Positions 40,091-52,003 of a stretch of DNA of 64,000 bases are shown here, piece after piece. A program made the translations under genes and the position numbers. The notes under the pieces were generated by a model. It did not search any database. It saw only the letters and a program-made list of their open reading frames with translations, and had not been told where the DNA came from. The stretch comes from Botryotinia globosa (Eukaryota; Ascomycota; Leotiomycetes; Helotiales; Sclerotiniaceae). The stretch's first letter is position 1. The number at the start of each line of letters is the position of its first letter. Where the stretch lies: assembly GCA_014898425.1 (NCBI GenBank), contig RCSZ01000013.1, positions 620,001 through 684,000 of the forward strand. The letters are read 5' to 3'.

Positions 40091-42062
40091 ATGGTGCAGA
40101 AAACTACTGTCGACTCCGAGGAGTCTTCTACAGACATACCCAAGGCACAGAATTCGGTCATTGACTCCGAAGCTCGAGCAGGAGCGAACTCCCCAGGTCC
40201 TGATGAAAAAGATGTCGAAACTGCCAGTAATAACATTGGAAATGTCACCCAAGCTGGTGTACAGAACATCGAGGCTGTGTCAATGACCTGGACGACATGG
40301 TCTTTAACAATAGCATACATCGGGTACGTTTCTTGAGATGATATAGGTGGATCTTCAGTGTTCTAAGAAAAATTGCAGTATATTCCTCATCTCCTTCACC
40401 ACTTCACTCGAATCACAAGTGGTCATGTCACTTTCTATTTTTGCGACAAGCTCATTCAACAACCACTCTTTGATTTCAACAGTATTGGTAGTTCAAAGCG
40501 TCGTCATGGGTAAGTGAAATTCGTGACTGCGGATCTTTTGTGTGTTTGTATTGATTCATGATAGCTGTTATTAAAGCGCCCATGGCTAAAACCGCTGATG
40601 TATTTGGTCGACTTGAAGCCTTCACCATTTCGATCATATTCGCCATAATCGGCGGCGCTATAATGGCCATATCCAGCGACGTACAAACTTATGCCGCAGC
40701 CCAGATATTTTACGCAGCTGGCTCTACCGGTCTTCAGATTCTCCAGCAAGTTTTCATTGCTGATACGACCAATCTCCTCAATCGTGCTTTATGGTCTAGT
40801 TTGCCGCAGATCCCATTCTTGATCACTGTTTGGATTGGAGCACCAATTGGAGACAAGATTCTCAAAACTACAACATGGAGGTGGGGTTATGGCATATGGT
40901 GTATAATCTTGCCAGTAGTATTCTTACCACTGGCATTGTCTTTGTTCCTCAACAATAGAAAGGCAAAGAAGGCTGGCCTCACTGCTCCGTCGCCTTTAAA
41001 GAAATTGGGTCCGATTGCAACCATAACAACTCTCTGGAACGACTTGGATATTGGAGGCATGATTCTGTTGAGTGCGGCGTTTGCGCTTATTCTGATCCCG
41101 CTCACCATTGCTTCTAAGGCCTCGAATGGATGGGCTAGCCCAGATATCATCGCAATGATCGTTCTAGGGGTTATTTGCCTTATCAGCTTTCCTGTTTGGG
41201 AATCTGTCAAAAAGCTTGCACCGCATCCACTGATTCCATTAAGTCTCTTGAAATCCCGTACATTCTGCGCAGGATGTGGCATCGGATTCTTCTACTTCAG
41301 TAAGTTTCACTCTGGTCCGTTACCCAGCTCTCGTATTAATATTTCCAAGTGGCATTCTTCCTCTCGGTTCAACCATACTTCTACTCATATCTTCTTGTCG
41401 TCCAAGATCTTTCTATCCCCGCTGCCGGCCACGTAACACAGGTATTTTCTTTCACTGCAACTATTTCGTCTGTCATTATATCTTTCTTCATCAAGTATAC
41501 CAAATACTACAAACCATACATTACAGCTGGAGCGCTCATCTACCTGATGGGCATCGGACTCATGTTTCATTACCGCAGAGAAAATTCATCTATTGCACAA
41601 ATCATTGGCACGCAAATTGCTGTTGGTATCGGCGGAGGAATGCTCAACGTCCCGGCTCAACTCGCTGTCCAAGCTTCCGTTCCTAGTCATCAAAACGTCG
41701 CTGTCGCAACAGCCGTTTACTTGACTTGTGTAGAGATGGGTGGTGCTGTTGGAAGTGCCATTGCTGGCGTTATCTGGGGTCAAGATATTCCCAAGAAATT
41801 GGCCAAATACTCCTCCACTATCGATAGCAAGGCCGTTTACAATAGTATTACCAACGCTCTCGCGTATCCTATGGGAACGCCCGAGAGAATTGCAATCAAC
41901 AGGGCGTATCAAGAGACTATGCAAAAACTGCTCATTGTGGCGCTCTGTGTGAGTGCACCGATTGTGGTTTTGTCTTTGGTGATTAAGAATGCCAAGCTTG
42001 ATACAGAAAAAGATAAGGTCAAGGGGAGAGTTATCGGAGGTACAGTGGAGAATAAAGAATAA
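40091..42062 (+). CDS. MFS siderophore-iron transporter (SIT family)
   Basis: Proton-coupled uptake of ferric siderophores is the usual role of this 14-helix major facilitator subfamily. Four exons, 40091-40323, 40379-40509, 40565-41299 and 41350-42062, give 603 residues, the usual length. It has a hydrophilic acidic N-terminus, then TWTTWSLTIAYIGIFLISF, the family motif KAPMAKTADVFGRLEAF between helices 2 and 3, YAAGSTGLQILQQVFIADTTNLLNRAL, the RWGYGIWCIILP helix, and a long C-terminal half with AVGIGGGMLNVPAQLAVQ. Introns 1-3 all restore codons across phase 1 or 2 joints. No siderophore synthetase is nearby. It converges on the rhomboid gene. Substrate cannot be read from sequence. Confidence 0.88.
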
Positions 42063-42655
42063 GCCGTCTTGGTTTACATAGTGCCTTCAAGAGACGAGGA
42101 AACGACATAATGAATAAGAATCTTAAAATAACTAAGATTGGTTCTGGAGTTGGAGTTATATTAGATGACTAGACACGGAGTTAAATGGGAAGAATATGTC
42201 AATAATCGTAAGAAAATGCAAGTCTAATGGTCCATCTCAATCTGATGAAGAAGCTTAAACGTATAAATTTTAATTGAAATGTGAGGGTATAAATTATGTA
42301 TTGTGGGTGGCGGTGGCGGCGATAGTTGCTGTACCGGTGTTGCGAAAGAAGCGCAGGCACAGAACATCGAGTGACTCTTTTTCAATCAATTTTTCCTTCT
42401 CACCTAGTTCTGGTGCTCGTAATTCAGCATACGAATATAGCGGTCTCATGCTTCATTTCACTTCTTGTACACCTAACCGGGCTTTTCGTTCATTCGAAGA
42501 ATAGTTTGACCATGAAAAGCTTCCAGATCTTGAATTCGATCAAAATGTTCCAACCAATGGAAGCTCACATGCAGTCTACTATATTAATGGGCCGAGAACA
42601 GATCCGTATAGGGTAAAGCCTGTTCAGAGCCATCACTTTCTCCATAAAGACCGCA
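42063..42655. other. Convergent 3' intergenic region
   Basis: 593 bp between convergent transcripts of the MFS and rhomboid genes. Small open frames on the + strand have no recognisable content. Confidence 0.4.
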
Positions 42656-43727
42656 TCAAAATCCCCTCAAGCCAAATCGTCTACTAACAACACCAGCCAA
42701 GACACCAAATGCCGAGCCCCCAAGATGTCCCGCATGGCCGACTCCCGGGTGCCACCCATTATTAAGGGCCAGAATACTATAGACAGCTCCTCCCCCTACC
42801 AAAAACCATGCCGGGATCCCTATAGGTACGAACATGAATTGCCAAGACACGTTGGGATGTTTTACCGCCAACATGGTAATTAGGCCTGATAAACTGCCAG
42901 ATGCACCGCAACCCCGAGCTATAGAATTTATAGAGCTTTTGTTCTGGTTGAATGGAAGACCGTGCTTCCATATGTATAGAGAGGCAAGGGAACATGTAAC
43001 ACCAGCGCCAGCCCAGATGGTTACGAAGGTGAGAGGGTTGACCAAAGGAGCCACGGCTAGCATACAATACATGTTCGCAAAAAGATGGTAATATGTCTGG
43101 TGCATGAAGCTGTGGGTGATGAGTGTATGGACTCGTCCCTCGTCAATATTCTGCTGAGAAAGGACGAAATTCCTATCGAAATATTCTGGTGTGAGTTTGG
43201 GAATGAAATTGGGGAGGGGAAAGTCAACGAATGGAGAACGGTTGTAGCTGAGAGTTACGAAGGTACATCCTACGGCAATGGTAATCGCAAGTGGGTAGCT
43301 AGAGCGGGGTTTGCGGTATTTGATTGTCGGAGTGGGATCGATGGGTTGGTGTTCATATTGAGTATGTTGTGTCTGTTTGTTTTGATGTTTGGTTTTGGCA
43401 TGTTGCTTCCGTTGCGCCGACTTGGAACCACGTGCTAATGGAGTTGATGAGAAAAAAGGGCGAGAGCCACTTGATGAGATAGACTTCAGTAGGGGCGATT
43501 TGCGAACCACCGAATTTGGAGGATTAATGGCGCTGAAGAATGAAGAATGAAAATCTCGAGTGTTTATGCAGCTTAGAGGATTTTGACGAAACTACAGGTG
43601 GTTAGATATTAGCTCTCTTTAAACCATGGATGGACAAGGTTTGACATACTAAAGTTTGTGTAGCTGGTCGTAATGTCGATTTTTGCACATGGAGACCCAA
43701 TGATCGAGACCCCACGAGAAAGACCAT
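42656..43727 (-). CDS. PCP1: Mitochondrial rhomboid serine protease
   Basis: Intramembrane protease of the Pcp1/Rbd1/PARL type, which in yeast processes Mgm1 and Ccp1 in the inner membrane. Two exons, 43727-43650 and 43591-42656, give 337 residues. The N-terminal about 120 residues are basic, Ser-rich and hydroxylated, with repeated FSS/FFS motifs, as in mitochondrial presequences. The catalytic Ser is in GCGASGSLSG (about 257) and the catalytic His in GVGHAGHLGG (about 315). The oxyanion-region HTLITHSFMHQTYYHLFANMY is present. A longer N-terminus from an upstream ATG at 43853 is in frame; the shorter start is preferred because it begins the presequence-like part. Confidence 0.87.
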
Positions 43728-46334
43728 GGTGGAATAAGCAAGCCAACTGCCCCGGCTTCTTAGATATCGCCTTGTGATAAAGATGTTGTGATAAAGCCGG
43801 AAGTTGTTAGCCAATATCAAATAATCTCCACCGCTGCAAGAACTTGCATTCATATTTGGTAGAAGGGACGCGAGTGACGAGTGGTGGAAGTTTTAGCAAT
43901 TCACGTGACAAGGTTTATCGCTTACTACCTTAGTAGTGATATATATAACCGATATATGATGTACAGAAGAACTTGGTTATACCGGACTGAGATTTTCGAC
44001 CAATCAAATTCGGTATATTCAAGATTCCGATATAAAAAATAGTAGCTCAAGCTTTCTAATTAAAATTTATATCCGATTTTAATTCCAAACCCCGATATTT
44101 TTGAAAAAATTATATAATTAAAGTGAATCATATTTATTAATCAAAAAAAAAAGTTTATTTAATTAAATTTATTACCAAAATTTACACCGGATTTATAAAA
44201 AAAGTATCCGATATATTAATATATCCAAAAAATCCTATATCATTATATAAAAAATATTCAAATAAGGAAATTATTCCGGTATATTTAAGATTCTGATATA
44301 TCCCAATCTGATATCCCCTAGACTATATAAAGAGGACACCTTGTTTATACAGGGATTATACTGATCAATCAAATCATTAGAATATTGAACATTCTTATTA
44401 ATTTAGAGGTTTATTTTATAATAATTAGTAAAACATTTTCTATTATTATATAAAAAGAGATTATATTCCTTATATTTATATATATTTGTATATCTAATCT
44501 CTTTTTCTTGAAAATTTTCTAATATTTTTTTTAAAACCATTCTTTTTGAATTTAAATATTGATTCTTATATATACAACAATTTCTTTTATTCCTAATATA
44601 TATTAATTAATAATTTATAGAATAATTAAAATCTTTAATTAGATTCTCTAAAGTTTATTTTATATCTTTATAAAAGCATTTAGAATCAAATTCATTAATT
44701 AATCTTTAATATATAGATTTTCGAAAATCTATATATTGAAAATATTTTATTATATTATTTTTTGAAATAATCTTTTTATATATCAAATAGTAATTGATTA
44801 AAACAATAATTAATAATTAATATTTTATAATTTAATAGTTTTTATAATATTATTATTATTAGTTTAATATTGTAATATATAATTGATTTTTTATATTTAT
44901 TATATTTATATAATGATTATAATTATTAAAAAAGATTAGAATAAATAGTTTTTTTTTATATTATCTTTATATATAACTCAAGCTATTTTAGTTTTCGAAA
45001 AGGTAGATTTCAATTGTTTTTATATTTTATAAATAAAAGCTTTTTTATTATATATTATAAATTGAATTAAAATTAAGATATTGTTTTTTTATATTATATA
45101 ATATATTAAATTTGAGGGAAATATTATAGAAATAATTATTTCTTATAATATACTATTATTTCTATTATTATTTTTCTTTTTTATAATTAGATTTTTATAA
45201 ATTCTAAAATTCAATTAATATATTTTTATTACAATATATCTTAAATAATATATATATTTCAAAAAGTTAATAGAAATAAAAAGATTATTGAAATAAAGAT
45301 AATATAAAGCTTTAAATAATTTTTATATTAAATATAAAATTACTACTTATATTTTATTTATATATTTTTCCTTTTTTATCAATTTTAAAAGAAAAAGTAT
45401 AATTATATTTACAAAGCTATTCAATTTTTTTATTTTATATTAATTCTATACTATAAAAAAGCCTCGATTTATAATTATTTACACCTTAAATCCTATAGAT
45501 ATAGATTTACTTTTTAATAATAATAATATATTTTGATTGATTATTATATTATATAATATATTCATCAATTGAAATTCGATTCTAAGGTTTTTATATTGAA
45601 AGATTGATATTTTGAATATAATCTGATAATAAATCGATTTAAAACAAAATATATTAATATATAAAATATAAATTGAAAAATTGAAATCTTATTCTTTTGA
45701 AAATATTTCTTGTTTTAGAAAATATAATACAATATTTTATATAAAACTTTTAAAATCTTTTTCTTTATATAAAATATATAAAAGGATATATAATATTTCT
45801 TTTATTACACTCCTAATAGATTTCAATTTTATATTTAGAATATATAGATATATAAATATATATATCTAAATATAAATAAACTTTGTTTATTGTTATAGAA
45901 TATTATAAAAATACTTGCAATTTTGAAAATCCTTTATTTTTTAATATTTGTATATATAAATTTGTTTATTTTATAATTGATTTTATTATTTTAATAAAAA
46001 AATAAAAATAAAATAAGGTGAATATATTATAATATTGAGAATTGATTAATAGAATAAATTTTCAATCGAAATTGATATATTTTATAGAATTGAAATAAGT
46101 TTTTATTATTAAAGTTGAAGGGATATCTGAATATAATGTTCTTATATCAATTGAATCAAATTTTATATCAATTAAAGTTATATTAATTGAATTATTATAT
46201 TCAATGCATTTATTGATTTATTGAATTTCAATATTATGAGTTATATTATTGATAGTTATACCTATATACAAACTATTTAAGGTATTCTATGCCCGCAGTC
46301 TAAAGGATAGTCAAGTTTTTCTATATAAATAATG
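43728..46334. other. AT block with decayed repeat, partly LTR-like
   Basis: Normal sequence gives way at about 43.93 kb to AT-rich DNA. From 43940 to 44330 a CCGATATA/CCGGTATA motif recurs at least six times, including a 23-bp direct pair at about 44011 and 44276. A TATATAAAGAGGACACC box follows at 44321-44337, LTR-promoter-like. Clear LTR ends could not be fixed. 44.4-46.2 kb is RIP-like with no readable domain. Confidence 0.45.
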
Positions 46335-46594
46335 TTATCTCATTCTCAGACCACACAGTGATTATATAGTTTTTTTTGGCCTTGATTTCGAAGTAGGGGT
46401 TTTACAAAGGATTATTGAAGGTTTACCTCCTTAATAATCTTGTCGCCTACAAGGGCTGAAGATATATAGATACAAAAAAAGAGAATCTTGCTTATTGAGA
46501 TCTAATTCAAATAATCTAATTAGCTGGATTTAAGTGATTTGATTGATTCGACTTTCTTGGCATTGTAGCTATAACACAATTCCTTACTTTTTCA

Positions 46595-46930
46595 ATGAAA
46601 TCATTTAAATTAGTTTATTCAAATTAATATAAATTAAATATAAAAAAAAGTGGTAATTATATATAAGAAACTAAAAGCTTTCAAATAATATATTTTTTAT
46701 ATTACTAGCTTTAAAATTAAAGGTTTTATAAAGAATTTAAATTAAAATAATATAAATTTTATAATATAAAATTCTAAGCTTTTTTAACAAAATTATTTAA
46801 ATTAGTTTATTCAAGCTAATATGAATTGAATAAAAAAAAAAGAAAAGTAGTAATTATATATAAGAAGCTAAAGGCTTTCAAATGATATATTTTTTATATT
46901 ATTAACTTCAAAACTAAAGGTTTTTCAAAG
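46595..46930. repeat. Internal direct duplication in the Helitron
   Basis: About 140 bp is present twice with a period near 192 bp (from about 46595 and about 46787), sharing ATTTAAATTAGTTTATTC, GTAATTATATATAAGAA and AAAGGCTTTCAAAT-like blocks. Differences are mostly transitions. It is non-coding. Confidence 0.7.
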
Positions 46931-47222
46931 GGTTGAAGTTTAATTAGTATAGATATAACTAGAGCTTATATAATCAATTGAAAAGGGTTTATATCGAATA
47001 TAGTAGGTTTAATATTAATAAAAATTATTTTTATATTATAGTTTTTGTAATTCAATAATATAATTGATAATTTGATGTAAAGTGATTTATTAAAATCTAA
47101 AAAAAATAAAAAAATCTGAAAATAAAAAAAGGTAAACCGATTTCGTTTGTAAACTTTCAATAAAATTTCTTTTTTAGATTTTTATAATTATAAATATAAT
47201 TATATAATACTTTCTCAAAAAG

Positions 47223-47252
47223 CAAGGGGTCCGGGGGCTCGCAGGCCCCTGG
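47223..47252 (+). repeat. GC-rich 3' hairpin of the Helitron
   Basis: Near-identical to 27946-27975. Stem GGGGC (47234-47238) with GCCCC (47245-47249), then CTGG as the 3' terminus followed by T. Confidence 0.7.
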
Positions 47253-47840
47253 TTATTATAAAGTCTAAAACTATTTGATTCTAATTTTGATATGAAAATC
47301 AATAATTTATTATTTTTCGATTTTTCAATTAAAGATTATAAATTATTCAATAATTGTATCACTTTGATGCAAATTCAATATATATAGATAGATTTTCCTA
47401 TTATTTTGATATATTTTTTATTATAATAACTTTATTCAATTATATATATATATCAAAAATATATATTTTTGAAAACTAATATTTCATTAAATTAAGCACT
47501 CACCCTTTTCGAAATCTATTACTATTATTATTATTTTTAATAATAATATATATATTCTATAAGATTTTCTTCTAATTAATTTAATTTTTATTATATATTT
47601 TAATTTTTTTTAAAGGATTGGGGTTATTGATTTCGAAGAGATTGAATGCTTTTAAGCCTGAAAATCCATCCATTTCGAAACTATATGTCTTAAACTTAAA
47701 GCATTTTGGAATTCAAATTGAAAAGCAATTCAATTATTATTAACAATATAATCTCAATATTATTAATATTATTGAAAAAGTTATTAAAATATTTAATTTA
47801 ATAAAACAATTCGATTGATACTATTTTTATTATTAGTAAA

Positions 47841-48113
47841 TGTTAGAGTAGAGAATAGCAATGAATCAACTTTAGGTATATTTTGAAATAAGACTTTTCA
47901 TTACTTCTCTAAAACTATTGAAAGTATACAATTTATAGCAAGCGGATTGATTTCGATACAAGGGCTCGAGGTTAGAGATTAGATCTTTAGGATATCTTGG
48001 AAAAGAAAGGGATCTGTGAAATATTCTGAAATGAAGGAGTTCGTGATACAAAAGGGGCTCGAGGGTCTCCCGCCACATAATCTCACGTGACTTATAACCT
48101 TGTGACCTTGACA
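47841..48113 (-). mobile_element. Solo LTR, 273 bp
   Basis: Begins TGTTAGAG and ends TTGACA, so it has TG..CA ends with TGTTA/TGACA inverted termini. Identical GTAAA lies on both sides (47836-47840 and 48114-48118). The matching position in hAT copy 2 is ATAAA (60497-60501) with no insert, so this is a clean 5-bp target duplication. No internal retrotransposon domain remains, hence a solo LTR from LTR-LTR recombination. Composition is near normal, so it has undergone little RIP and is probably younger than its host. Strand is uncertain. Confidence 0.75.
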
Positions 48114-48521
48114 GTAAAGATATTTTGAAATAATTGAAAACAATTTAACTAATTTAAAAAAAAAATTCTAATTGAATTATATAATAATTACAATTTCAAT
48201 CAATTCAATACAAATTTAGATAATAATATCAATTAAACTTTTTTAAATATACTAATTAGTTTTTCAATAAATAATAATTAAAAGGGTGATATATATTATT
48301 GAAATATTCTCACCAAACGAATTAAATTGTATATCAAAAATATATTCAAATATTTTCAAACTTTTAAAGAGATAAATATTCCCTTCAATCTCTAATTGAT
48401 TTTAATTGATCGAAAAAAATTTGATTATTAATAAGCTATAACACTATCAAAAAGATCAAAATATTATTTAGAATTTAATGAAATACATTTTATCAATAAA
48501 GAGAGTTTGAAAGTGAGATAA

Positions 48522-50247
48522 AAATAATATATACACCATGTAAATGTATTTATATTATGTAAACAGTTTTATATAGTATATCGTTTGATTCTATATTGAT
48601 ATTATAAAAAAAATTATATTGTATATATATTATATATAAATAATAATAATAAATTATTCGAAAATAAATAATATTATCTGAAAATAAAATGAACCAATAG
48701 AATTGATTTCTAAAATTAGAAATAGCTCTATTTCAAAACAAAAAATACTCGTTTAATAAATATAGAAAATATATATGTGTTTTTAGTTTACATTTTATTT
48801 TTTTATTTTTTTATTTTTTTTATTCAAATCAATATATACTATTACTACATTATAGGGAATACTAATTCAAATAAAATATTTTTATTATTTAAAATAATAT
48901 TCAGTATTCATTTGAAAAATAATCTAAATAATCTAAATAATCTAAATAATCAAAATAATTTTGATATTTAATAAGCTTTTTCGAAACTTTATTAAAAGTA
49001 TATAAAAAAGTTTATATCATATAAAAAGAGTATATTATATAGAGAATTTATATAGTGTATATATAGTGTAGAATTCTTTATATGATGTATACACCATATA
49101 AAAAAATTAATACCATTTACCGGTTACGCATAGCTCCACTAAGGTAAGATTCCTTGTCGTCTGTGGCTTGACGCCATGCAATCAAAATGCAAGACTTCTC
49201 GTCTTCTCATCATCTCTTCTGTGTGAGAGAAATTCTTCTTCTGTTGTACATTTAAATTGATTGAGGCAAAGAGAAACTTACCTGTACGATACACCGCTCA
49301 TTGCAAGTGTATAATCCATGCAAAAAATGTTTTAAAGTTCCTGCAAAATAGATGCCTCCTGGCACTTCTGATACACAATTAAGAATTTGATATTGACCTA
49401 GCCCAGCTATGGACTCCCGGTCCCGAGAGGTGATTAGACGTTGATGATGCGGGGATATTCTGCAGAAGTCTCATTTTCTGCGCCACTATCAACCGTCTAA
49501 ACTACGAAGTAAAGTCTGACTGTGCTTAGGTATATGTGGGAAAACTGCCGGGTAAGTAATGTGATGGCTTGCCTAGTAGATGCGTGGCACTTCTGCGATG
49601 TAGACACTGAGATATTTCAAGTCCACCACAACTTACTCTGGCGACATAAATACCCAAGATACTAGTTAATTTATCTGAAGAAAGAACTCTGCCAAGAAAG
49701 ATAATCGCACAGCGAGGCTCACTCGTCTGAAGGCGGGCTTCATATCCTTCACTCGATAATCATACTCCAAGCATAAGATTGTCAAATAAAGGGCCATTGA
49801 TTGCCGTGAAATAAGGTTGTGGATGTGTGTCGGCTTCTAGTTGTAAAATACTGCTGTATGGAGTAAGCAACGCAAGTGCTCAGCTTTTGCCAATGAATTC
49901 AGGGGATATTGAGGGGGAATATTACGCCTCAACAAGTATCATTCGATAGCACCCATCAGACTTCAGATGCTTGTATCTGCATAAATGCATTTGCTTATGT
50001 CAAACCAACATATAATGTTTTCACTCGCTCTGCCAAGAGTGTCTAAAGCTTCGAACTGTCCGCAAGCATCCCATTCTTGAGTCTGGAAGCCGAAGAATCG
50101 GCTACTGGCCGGAGAGTTTCGAGGTAATTGCACTTATCACCGTGTCAGACGAGAAAGGAGAATGAAAATGTGTAAAGTACTAATAGTGTTTAATGACACT
50201 TATAATCACTCTTGCTATCAAGCCCGCTAAGTTTACTTCTTCTCAAT
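48522..50247. other. AT block end and tyrosinase 5' flank
   Basis: 48.5-49.1 kb is AT-rich with recurring TATACACCAT (48531 and 49087) and a TCTAAATAA tandem at 48922-48950. From 49.13 kb composition is normal but no gene was recognised up to the tyrosinase remnant. Confidence 0.4.
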
Positions 50248-51527
50248 ATGCGTTTCCTTTTTCTTGGAGTTCTTTCAAGCTTTATTGTTCTTCAGTCATA
50301 TGTTGAAGTCGCCGAAGCAGCTTCGTATCCGCCATATGCCCCCGATGCAGTAGATAAACTAGCAGCAAAAGGTCTTGTAAAACTAGCAGCATATCAAGCC
50401 ATACATCATCCACACAACACTTGCACTATCAAGAATGCCATAAAGCGTCGTGAATGGTAAGGTGACAATGATGTCCCGTTGCTCCAATATCTAATCTCTT
50501 GCAGGAGCGATCTCTCAGGAGCGGATAGAAGTGCACACACAAATGCTGTTCTTTGTTTACAGTCCAAAAAGCCCATCACGTCGTCTGAAGTTGTTCCGGG
50601 TGTTCGAAGTCGTTTTGATGACTTCGTTGCTACGCATGTGAATCAGAGCTTTACCATTCATGCTACAGTAGGTACATGTTATGTCTGAGTATCCTGTGGT
50701 CCGAACTAATGATATAGGGCAATTTTCTGGAAACTGGGCTGGCATAGATATTATGTTCATACGTACAAGAAAGCACTCCGCAAAGAATGCGGATACAAAG
50801 GATATCAACCTGTGAGTCTTCAATTCCTCTTTATTTCACCATCCGCAGATGGTATTTCACACGTCAACCATCTTCGGCCCTATGCTTTGAACTTTTCCAC
50901 AGCCTATTACTGACGAACTTCAGTATTGGAACTGGGGACGCCGATGACCCGATACACTCCCCGCTCTTCGACGGGAGTCCCACTAGCATGAGCAGCAATG
51001 GCTTGTATCACAACTATACTGGTGTTCCTATCAATCTCGCGCCGGCGCCATTCGTCGTTATCCCGCCAGGTGTCGGTGGTGGATGTGTTACCACAGGCCC
51101 GTTCAAGAAGTACAGCTCTTTAGTCATATTATGATATCAATATGCTAAATATTCTTGTAGCATGACTGTCCACCTTGGCCCGGTCATTGGAACAATATCC
51201 GGCACACCAGTGAACCCTCAAGCCGACGGCTTCGGTTAACAATCCAGGATGCCTACGCCGTGATGTCAACGTTCATAGTGCTGCTGTTACGAAAACCAAC
51301 TATACTTACGATCTTGTAACAAAACCCTCAAATGCAGATAGATATATATTGGTTCCAGACCGTCATGCAAGGCTTGTTCAGTATAGGAGAATGGGGCGTT
51401 CATACTGGAGGGCATTTCACATGCCGTCTCCGGAACGATCACTTTGAGCAACGTCCCTCCTAGTAGAAACAGCACCTTGGAGGATCTACAAGATATTGGA
51501 TATAATGCGGGCCCTGACATTCATTGA
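50248..51527 (+). pseudogene. Tyrosinase, frameshifted and partly deleted
   Basis: Remnant of a secreted type-3 copper monooxygenase (phenol to o-quinone). The signal peptide MRFLFLGVLSSFIVLQSYVE is followed by TCTIKNAIKRREW. Introns split RREW|SDLSG and the copper-A region. Copper-A residues are readable: ATHVNQ, FTIHAT, then GWHRYYVHTYKKALRKECGY in a different frame from exon 2, so a frameshift lies at the 50.67-50.73 kb junction. Further breaks are near 50935 (YWNW to ADDPIHSPLFDG) and at 51236-51240 (an extra A before NPG). Copper-B starts with GVHTGGHF but the expected later HH..D..W segment is deleted near 51420, where sequence jumps to SGTITLSNVPPSRNSTLEDL. Several independent lesions make it non-functional. 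Some exon edges are approximate. Confidence 0.82.
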
Positions 51528-52003
51528 GATGGTTGAGTTTGTCGCTTGGCCGAGTACTGGTGGTACCCGTGGACCTGATCTTTCTTCGTGTACAACTCAG
51601 TGATGGTGAAACATTCTCAGGGGCACATGGACTAATCTACAGGGGCTTATCAACGAATTATCTCATCACATGCCATCTCCAAGTGCCTATCAGTCCCTTA
51701 TCAGTCCCTTATCAGTCCTTATCAGTCCCTTAGCACGCTTAATTTAGCACTTTACCTAGCTCACCACCAGCACCTGCGTGCTATCTGAGCTTTGGGTAAG
51801 GGAAGGTTCAAAGGGAAGGGAATCCGGCAGCATCATGTTTCCTTTTCTTTTGTTCCATCCGAGTATATTCAACATAAATACAATATAAATACTATACATG
51901 TTCGTCTTATAACAACAGATCATCATCAAATACATCTTTACAACCCTATTCCTCTTGATCAATCGAGCAACGTACAATCAATCATTTAGTCAGCCAGTCC
52001 AAT
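51528..52003. other. Intergenic spacer with short tandem
   Basis: Contains four tandem copies of TATCAGTCCCT-like 11-mers at about 51688-51732. Otherwise it is the promoter and leader region of the RNase T2 gene, with an AC-rich leader before the ATG. Confidence 0.5.

Larger units (their letters stand above)
46415..47252 (+). mobile_element. Non-autonomous Helitron (838 bp)
   Basis: It interrupts hAT copy 1 exactly between A46414 and T47253. The uninterrupted site in copy 2 (A59100|T59101, GGATTA|TCACC) shows that nothing was duplicated or lost. The 5' end reads TTGAAGG (TC expected; C-to-T by RIP explains it). The 3' end is the hairpin GGGGC-TCGCAG-GCCCC plus CTGG. A subterminal GGTAAACC at 47129 is the inverse of GGTTTACC near the 5' end (46420), recalling the asymmetric inverted repeats of some Helitrons. 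No Rep/helicase frame, so it depends on another copy for movement. Confidence 0.75.
46335..48521. mobile_element. hAT-like non-autonomous element, copy 1 (with insertions)
   Basis: Ends TTATCTCAT.. and ..GTGAGATAA form short inverted termini. The flanks AAATAATG (46327-46334) and AAATAATA (48522-48529) are an 8-bp target duplication with one G/A change. Without its two insertions (46415-47252 and 47841-48113 plus its 5-bp duplication) it is about 1.07 kb, the same as copy 2 at 59023-60899, with which it aligns over its whole length. Short TIRs and an 8-bp duplication are the marks of the hAT superfamily. No transposase remnant was found. Confidence 0.75.

Noticed and set aside
47872..48078. 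68-codon frame within the solo LTR
   Set aside because: Lies inside a 273-bp LTR with defined ends; no protein family resemblance.
48530..49096. TATACACCAT at both ends as TIRs of a MITE
   Set aside because: The two copies are direct, not inverted, and no target duplication was found.
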